Position numbers and translations under genes: made by a program. The notes under the pieces were generated by a model. That model was not told the origin of the DNA. It saw only the letters and a program-made list of their open reading frames with translations, and did not search any database. A DNA stretch of 64,000 nt, from the NCBI RefSeq assembly GCF_000024765.1, contig NC_013422.1:2483501-2547500 (forward strand). The letters run 5' to 3'. Positions 59,127 through 64,000 of this stretch are shown one piece after another; positions within the stretch are counted from its first letter, which is position 1; every line of letters begins with the position of its first letter. Origin of the DNA: Halothiobacillus neapolitanus c2. GTDB taxonomy: Bacteria > Pseudomonadota > Gammaproteobacteria > Halothiobacillales > Halothiobacillaceae.

Positions 59127-60239
59127 TTATTCCGTCAGTACAACCATGGCCAGATTGTCCCACTGGGCATATGCACGATCACCCCAAGTCAGGCCACAAC
59201 TCAAATCCCGGGTAATGTTTATTTCTTGGGCCTTTAGGATCATGCCACTGGCCAACTTGAGGTGATACGTTGTGTGCGCACCGAAATAAGCCATTTCGAC
59301 CACCTCGCCTTCACACCAGTTGTATTTGGCCTCTGGCTTTTCCTTGGAGAGCTGGATTTTCTCCGGGCGAAGGGCGCCGGCGACGTCCATGCCCGATGTC
59401 CCGGATATGCCATGGCCCACATAGTGCGTACACTCCGGGCAGCGCACGGTGACGTGATCGGGCTCGTCTTCGTCGACCTTGCCCTCGAAGATATTCACAT
59501 TGCCAATAAAGCCTGCCACGAATCGGCTGTTGGGGGTTTCGTAAATCTCGTCCGGTGTGCCCACCTGAAGCAGTGTTCCCTCATCCATGACCGCGATGCT
59601 GCAGGCCATGGTCATCGCTTCTTCCTGATCATGCGTCACCAGAACACAGGTAACCCCTACCTGTTCGATAATGTTGACCAATTCGAACTGCGTGGTTTCC
59701 CGCAGCTTCTTGTCAAGCGCACCGAGTGGTTCGTCAAGCAGCAGGAGGGTGGGCCGCTTGGCCAGACTGCGCGCCAGGGCGACCCGCTGTTGCTGGCCGC
59801 CAGACAATTGATGGGGTTTGCGCTTACCGTACTTGGACAGCTGAACGAGATTGAGCATGGCATTGACGCGCTCGTTGAGCTCCGCGCCCTTGAGTCCATC
59901 GCGCCGCAGGCCGAATGCCACGTTGTCCCAAACGCTCAGATGGGGGAAAAGCGCATAGGACTGAAACATCATGTTGACCGGCCGTTCATATGGGGATAGG
60001 TCGGTAATGTCTTGTCCGGAGAGATAAATTCGGCCGCTCGTCGGTGTTTCGAACCCGGCCAGCATCCTGAGCAAGGTTGATTTGCCGCAGCCCGAACTGC
60101 CGACAAGGGCAAAAATCTTGCCTTTGGGCACCGTCAGAGAAACATTATCAACCGCCTTTACGACACCGTCGAAGACCTTGCTGACGCCATCAATTTTCAA
60201 TAAGACATCCTGATCTGTCGTGGCCGTTACCGATGCCAT
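59127..60239 (-). CDS. potG: Putrescine ABC transporter ATPase PotG
   Basis: 370 residues. The ABC core has Walker A GSSGCGKSTLL, signature LSGGQQQRVALARSLA and Walker B LLLLDEPLGALDKKLR; a TOBE domain follows. It powers putrescine uptake with PotH/PotI. GAGGAGA precedes the ATG at 60239. Two hairpins lie between potF and this gene. Confidence 0.95.
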   Translation of the reverse strand: MASVTATTDQDVLLKIDGVSKVFDGVVKAVDNVSLTVPKGKIFALVGSSGCGKSTLLRMLAGFETPTSGRIYLSGQDITDLSPYERPVNMMFQSYALFPHLSVWDNVAFGLRRDGLKGAELNERVNAMLNLVQLSKYGKRKPHQLSGGQQQRVALARSLAKRPTLLLLDEPLGALDKKLRETTQFELVNIIEQVGVTCVLVTHDQEEAMTMACSIAVMDEGTLLQVGTPDEIYETPNSRFVAGFIGNVNIFEGKVDEDEPDHVTVRCPECTHYVGHGISGTSGMDVAGALRPEKIQLSKEKPEAKYNWCEGEVVEMAYFGAHTTYHLKLASGMILKAQEINITRDLSCGLTWGDRAYAQWDNLAMVVLTE

Positions 60240-60262
60240 AACTATCTCCTCGTGGGGTTCAA

Positions 60263-60322
60263 CTTTTCTACCCAACCAGCAAAACGAACGGGCCGCCGAA
60301 GGGTGCTGCTTGGGTAGAAAAG
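60263..60322 (-). promoter_or_regulatory. Long hairpin in the potF-potG spacer
   Basis: CTTTTCTACCCAA (60263-60275) and TTGGGTAGAAAAG (60310-60322) are exact 13-bp complements around a 34-base loop. On the transcript the hairpin sits just before the potG ribosome site. Confidence 0.65.
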
Positions 60323-60351
60323 CACTCCGTCCATTAAATACGGACGGAGTG
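60323..60351 (-). promoter_or_regulatory. Hairpin just after potF
   Basis: CACTCCGTCC and GGACGGAGTG form a 10-bp perfect stem, immediately after the potF stop and directly abutting the longer hairpin. No T tract follows, so it is more likely an attenuating or mRNA-stabilising stem than a full terminator. Confidence 0.65.
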
Positions 60352-60359
60352 ATGGGGTA

Positions 60360-61478
60360 TTAAGAGCCTGTCTTGAACTTGGTGTACAGACGCGTCATCA
60401 GACGACGGGTGTCGCTGTCGACAGCCTTGGGTGTCACCAGTTTCGCCAAATCCGCATCGGAGAGGAACACGGACTTATTGTTGGCCACGTCCGGCGTCAC
60501 AAACGGCAGGGAATCCTTGTTGGGATTCGCGTACAGCACTTCGTTGGTCAAAGATGCGTCAACCTTCGGTTGCAGGATATAGTTCATCCACTTGAGTGCA
60601 TTCTCGGGATGCGGCGCATCTTTTGGAATCGCCATGCTATCGAAGAATGCAAGGCCGCCATTTTCGGGAATCAGGACCTCGATTTTCTGCCCGTTCTTGC
60701 TGTCGATCGCACGCTGCGCGGACTGGCTCATGTCGCCGGACCAGCCGAGGGAAACGCATAGGGAGCCGTTTGCCAGGTCGTCAATGTAGCTTGAGGAAGA
60801 GAACTCCTTGATGTACGGACGAACCTTCTCAATTTTTTTGTACGCGGCCTCGTAATCGGCTTTTTTATTGGTAAACGGCGGCAAATTCATTGAATGCAGC
60901 GCGGCTGGCAGCACTTCATAGGCCGAATCCAGAACGGAAATACCGCATGATTTCAGCTTGCTGGCGTATTTCGGATCGAAAATCAGATCCCATGCGCTTT
61001 TGGGCATCGGCGTATCGCCAAGTGCTGCCTTCACCTTGTCGACATTGATACCCACCGTGGTGTAACCCCACAGCCAGTTGACGAGGTACTGGTTGCCCGG
61101 ATCGACCACCGCCAGCTGTTTCTGAATGGCCGGGTTGAGGTGGACCAGGTTCGGAACTTTACTCTTGTCGATTTTCTGGAACAGACCGCCTTTTATTTGC
61201 AGCTCGGCCCAGTTGGCTGAGGGCACAACGATGTCATAACCGGTATGACCGGCAACAAGTTTCGCGTGGAGCGTTTCGTTGCTGTCGTAGTTGTCGTAAT
61301 TGACCTTGATGCCGGTTTCCTTTTCAAAGTTCTTGATGGTGTCCGGTGCAATGTAATCCGACCAGTTGTAGATGTTGAGGACCTTTTCCTCTGCAGCGCC
61401 TGCCGCAGGGACCAGCCCGGCGGTAAACGCGACGGCGATCATGCCGCCAAGCAATTGTTTCTTGAACACAGGTTTCAT
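60360..61478 (-). CDS. potF: Putrescine-binding periplasmic protein PotF
   Basis: 372 residues. A signal peptide (QLLGGMIAVAFTAGLVPAAGA) is followed by the PotD/PotF fold: VLNIYNWSDYIAPDTIKNFE, YDIVVPSANWAE and SLGWSGDMSQSA. AAGGAGA precedes the ATG at 61478. It delivers polyamines to PotGHI. It lies between spuC and potG. Confidence 0.94.
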   Translation of the reverse strand: MKPVFKKQLLGGMIAVAFTAGLVPAAGAAEEKVLNIYNWSDYIAPDTIKNFEKETGIKVNYDNYDSNETLHAKLVAGHTGYDIVVPSANWAELQIKGGLFQKIDKSKVPNLVHLNPAIQKQLAVVDPGNQYLVNWLWGYTTVGINVDKVKAALGDTPMPKSAWDLIFDPKYASKLKSCGISVLDSAYEVLPAALHSMNLPPFTNKKADYEAAYKKIEKVRPYIKEFSSSSYIDDLANGSLCVSLGWSGDMSQSAQRAIDSKNGQKIEVLIPENGGLAFFDSMAIPKDAPHPENALKWMNYILQPKVDASLTNEVLYANPNKDSLPFVTPDVANNKSVFLSDADLAKLVTPKAVDSDTRRLMTRLYTKFKTGS

Positions 61479-61622
61479 ACTAAGTTCTCCTTCAGGGTCA
61501 TTGGCAAGTTCGAAAAAATACATCCCACACACGTGCGTCAAAATCGAGTACATCCAACCTAGGGTCACAATGGGTGGTCGCTTCGAACACACCCTCTGTA
61601 AACCGTTTACGAGCGTTGCCGC

Positions 61623-63038
61623 TCATGCAGTCACTTCCGCTGAGTGCGCTGCATCCATCCAGCCTCGCGACTGTATGTCCTTGAGGGTCGCATCCAGACA
61701 GATGCGCACCCGATTTATCAGTTCGTCAATGTCCGACTTGGTGCATACCAAAGGTGGCGCGATGATCATCCGATCGCCCACCGCACGCATGATCAGTCCA
61801 TTGGCAAAGCAGTGATCGCGACAAATCATGCCCACTTCCAGCGATGCATCAAAGGGCTGCTTTTCGGCCTTGTCCTTCATCAACACGAATCCGCCAACCA
61901 TGCCGAATGTCTCGGGCGCCGCGACCAACGGGTGGTCGGACAATTCGGCAAACCGCTCGGCAAGGTAAGGACCGGTTACCTCATGAACCCGCTCCACCAG
62001 CCCTTCGCGTTCAATAATATCCAAATTGGCCAGTGCCACAGCACAGGCGACGGGGTGCCCGGAATAGGTATAGCCGTGGTTGAACTCGCCGCCTTTCTCG
62101 ATAAGCACCTCGGCCACCCGCTTGCCGACCACGACGCCACCGAGCGGTATATACCCAGAAGTCACGCCCTTGGCAAAGGTAATCAGATCCGGTTTCGCGC
62201 CCATCATCTCCGAACTGAACCACGCACCCAGCCGCCCGAAGCCGCAGATGACCTCATCACAGATCAGCAGAATCCCGTACTTGTCGCAGATCCGCTGAAT
62301 CTCGGGCCAATAGGTTTTCGGTGGGATGATCACACCACCGGCTCCCTGCACCGGCTCGCCGATGAACGCTGCGACCTTTTCCGGGCCGACTTCGAGAATC
62401 TTCTGCTCCAGCCAACCTGCCGCTTCGATACCGAAAGCATCCTTGTCTTGATCCGGCGCCAGATCGAAGTGGTAAGGCTGCTCGATGTGCTCGATGCCCG
62501 GCACCGGCAAGCCACCCTGCGCATGCATGCCCGTCATGCCGCCGAGCGAGGAACCGCACACCGTCGAGCCGTGGTAAGCGTTTTTCCGGCTGATGATGAT
62601 ACTGCGCTCCGGATGACCGAGCGTTGCCCAATAATGGCGCACCATGCGCACATTTGTGTCATTCGATTCCGATCCGGAAGAGCTGAAAAACACATGGGAG
62701 AAACGGTCCCCGGCTAAGCTCACAATACGCTCGGCCAATTTTGTCGCAGGCTCGTTGGTCGTCTGGAAAAAACTGTTGTAATACGGCAGCACCTGCATCT
62801 GTTGCGCGGCGGCATCTACGAGTTCCTTGCGACCGTAACCCACGTTGACACACCACAATCCGGACATGCCATCGAAAATTTTATTGCCCTCGGAATCCCA
62901 GACATACACGCCTTCGCCACGGGTGATCACCCTCGCCCCTTTATTCGCCAGTGATTTATGGTTCGTAAAAGGATGCATGTAATGTGCCGAATCCAGTGCT
63001 TGAATTTCATCGGTCTTTGCACGGGTTGGTGCCGACAT
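61623..63038 (-). CDS. spuC: Putrescine (polyamine):pyruvate aminotransferase SpuC
   Basis: 471 residues, class III aminotransferase. AGDRFSHVFFSSSGSESNDTNVRMVR (abridged), ICDEVICGFGRLGAWFSSE and ITFAKGVTSGYIPLGGVVVG with the PLP Lys match SpuC. It deaminates putrescine to 4-aminobutanal using pyruvate. GAGGAGA precedes the ATG at 63038. It lies between the partial PuuA-type ligase and potF. Confidence 0.92.
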   Translation of the reverse strand: MSAPTRAKTDEIQALDSAHYMHPFTNHKSLANKGARVITRGEGVYVWDSEGNKIFDGMSGLWCVNVGYGRKELVDAAAQQMQVLPYYNSFFQTTNEPATKLAERIVSLAGDRFSHVFFSSSGSESNDTNVRMVRHYWATLGHPERSIIISRKNAYHGSTVCGSSLGGMTGMHAQGGLPVPGIEHIEQPYHFDLAPDQDKDAFGIEAAGWLEQKILEVGPEKVAAFIGEPVQGAGGVIIPPKTYWPEIQRICDKYGILLICDEVICGFGRLGAWFSSEMMGAKPDLITFAKGVTSGYIPLGGVVVGKRVAEVLIEKGGEFNHGYTYSGHPVACAVALANLDIIEREGLVERVHEVTGPYLAERFAELSDHPLVAAPETFGMVGGFVLMKDKAEKQPFDASLEVGMICRDHCFANGLIMRAVGDRMIIAPPLVCTKSDIDELINRVRICLDATLKDIQSRGWMDAAHSAEVTA

Positions 63039-63078
63039 GGTGTTCTCCTCGTTTTGACTCTGTTTAATCAAGTTCAAA

Positions 63079-64000
63079 TTAAACGTGCATCAACAGATGC
63101 TCGCGTTCCCACGGGCTGATGACACGCATGAATTCCTCATGCTCGGTTTCTTTAACCGCCACATAAACATCAATAAAGTTGTCACCCAGCACTTCACGCA
63201 GCGGCTTGGATGCATCCAATTGGCGCAGAGCTTCCGAGAGCTCTCTGGGCAATTGATAGTTCGAGTCATAAGCACTGCCGGTTGTCACGGCGCTTGGCTG
63301 TAATTTCTCGACTATGCCGAGATAACCACAGGCAAGCGTGACCGCCATAGCCAAATAAGGATTGGCATCGGCACCCACGACCCGGTTTTCGACCCGGCGT
63401 GCTTCCGGCCCGGAATGCGGCACGCGGATGCCGACGGTGCGGTTGTCGTAACCCCACTCGATGTTGATGGGTGCGGCACCACCGCGCACGATGCGTCGAT
63501 ACGAGTTCACATAAGGCGCCAGCAGGGCCATGGCGGCGGGCAGGTATTTTTGCAGACCGGCGATGTACTGCTGGAACAATGGCGATTCACTGCCATCCGG
63601 ATTGCTGAAAATATTCTGGCCGGTACCGGTATCGAGGACGCTCTGATGGATATGCATGGCCGAGCCGGGCTCGTTGGCCATCGGCTTGGCCATGAAGGTG
63701 GCATACATGTTGTGACGCAGTGCCGCTTCACGCAGCGTGCGCTTGAAGAAGAACACCTTGTCGGCAAGAACCATGGGGTCGTCGTGCAGGAAATTGATTT
63801 CCATCTGACCGGCACCGAATTCGTGAATCAGCGTATCGAGTTCCAGCCCCATGATGTCGCAGTACTCGTAGATTTCCTCGAACAGCGGATCGAATTCATT
63901 CACCGCATCGATGCTGTACAGCTGACGACTGGTTTCCGCGCGGCCACTGCGGCCGATCGGCGGCACCAGCGGTTGGTTGGGATCGGTATTTCGCGCCAAC
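63079..64000 (-). CDS. puuA: PuuA/SpuB-type gamma-glutamylputrescine synthetase, partial
   Basis: C-terminal 306 residues; the 5' part lies beyond the right edge. The GS catalytic fold is shown by LIHEFGAGQMEINFLHDDPM, EPGSAMHIHQSVLD, NSYRRIVRGGAAPINIEWGYDNRT (abridged) and ENRVVGADANPYLAMAVTLA. It ligates glutamate to putrescine in the Puu pathway. Being next to spuC and pot genes supports this over other GS-like ligases. Confidence 0.88.
   Translation of the reverse strand, partial: LARNTDPNQPLVPPIGRSGRAETSRQLYSIDAVNEFDPLFEEIYEYCDIMGLELDTLIHEFGAGQMEINFLHDDPMVLADKVFFFKRTLREAALRHNMYATFMAKPMANEPGSAMHIHQSVLDTGTGQNIFSNPDGSESPLFQQYIAGLQKYLPAAMALLAPYVNSYRRIVRGGAAPINIEWGYDNRTVGIRVPHSGPEARRVENRVVGADANPYLAMAVTLACGYLGIVEKLQPSAVTTGSAYDSNYQLPRELSEALRQLDASKPLREVLGDNFIDVYVAVKETEHEEFMRVISPWEREHLLMHV

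Overview
The window looks like a chromosomal segment of a gammaproteobacterium. The evidence is the gene orders atpI-B-E-F-H-A-G-D-C next to parB-parA-rsmG-mnmG, the yibN/grxC/secB/gpsA run, and sdhC-D-A-B-sdhE. A persulfide-type ArsR regulator beside a DUF2892 protein and a rhodanese suggests an organism that handles reduced sulfur, possibly Halothiobacillus-like; that placement is inference. No rRNA, tRNA, CRISPR array or complete insertion sequence was recognised.

Region 1 (1-8,162, minus strand) is a Tad (Flp) pilus locus reading leftwards off the window: Flp pilin, a TadG-like protein, three related small secreted Cys-paired proteins in an AT-rich patch, a TadE-like pseudopilin, an unrecognised membrane-anchored protein, a second Flp-like pilin, CpaB, the CpaC secretin, and the start of a CpaF ATPase carrying an N-terminal FHA domain.

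Region 2 (8,637-24,686) is core genome: an OmpA-family protein, rdgB and hemW on the plus strand, then glmU and the complete F1Fo ATP synthase operon (with atpI and an AtpZ-type gene), parB, parA, rsmG and mnmG on the minus strand.

Region 3 (25,104-40,315) holds a membrane-tethered cold-shock-domain protein, oxyR, trxA, rho, purD, trmL, trmO, gpsA, secB, trxC, grxC, a rhodanese, a DUF2892 protein and the ArsR/BigR-type regulator. It continues with an EnvC-like gene that is frameshifted at a C7 tract, ctpA, a DJ-1/PfpI gene, and amtB and glnK. A TorF-type porin at 40,344-41,123 leads the glnK-amtB operon and has an NtrC-like site and a sigma-54-like promoter upstream.

Region 4 (41,487-47,007) is zapE, sdhE, sdhB, sdhA, sdhD, sdhC and a GntR/HutC regulator with a perfect 16-bp palindrome upstream.

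Region 5 (47,055-64,000) is an amine/polyamine catabolism block. A PuuR-like regulator diverges from a beta-alanine pathway (bauA-bauC) and is followed by a FUSC-like membrane protein. The opposing minus-strand operon contains a PuuA-type ligase (partial at the right edge), spuC, potF-G-H-I, gabD, puuC, gabT and a second glutamine-synthetase-like ligase. Together these would import putrescine, convert it through 4-aminobutanal and GABA to succinate, and feed it to the succinate dehydrogenase encoded nearby. Beta-alanine would go to acetyl-CoA.
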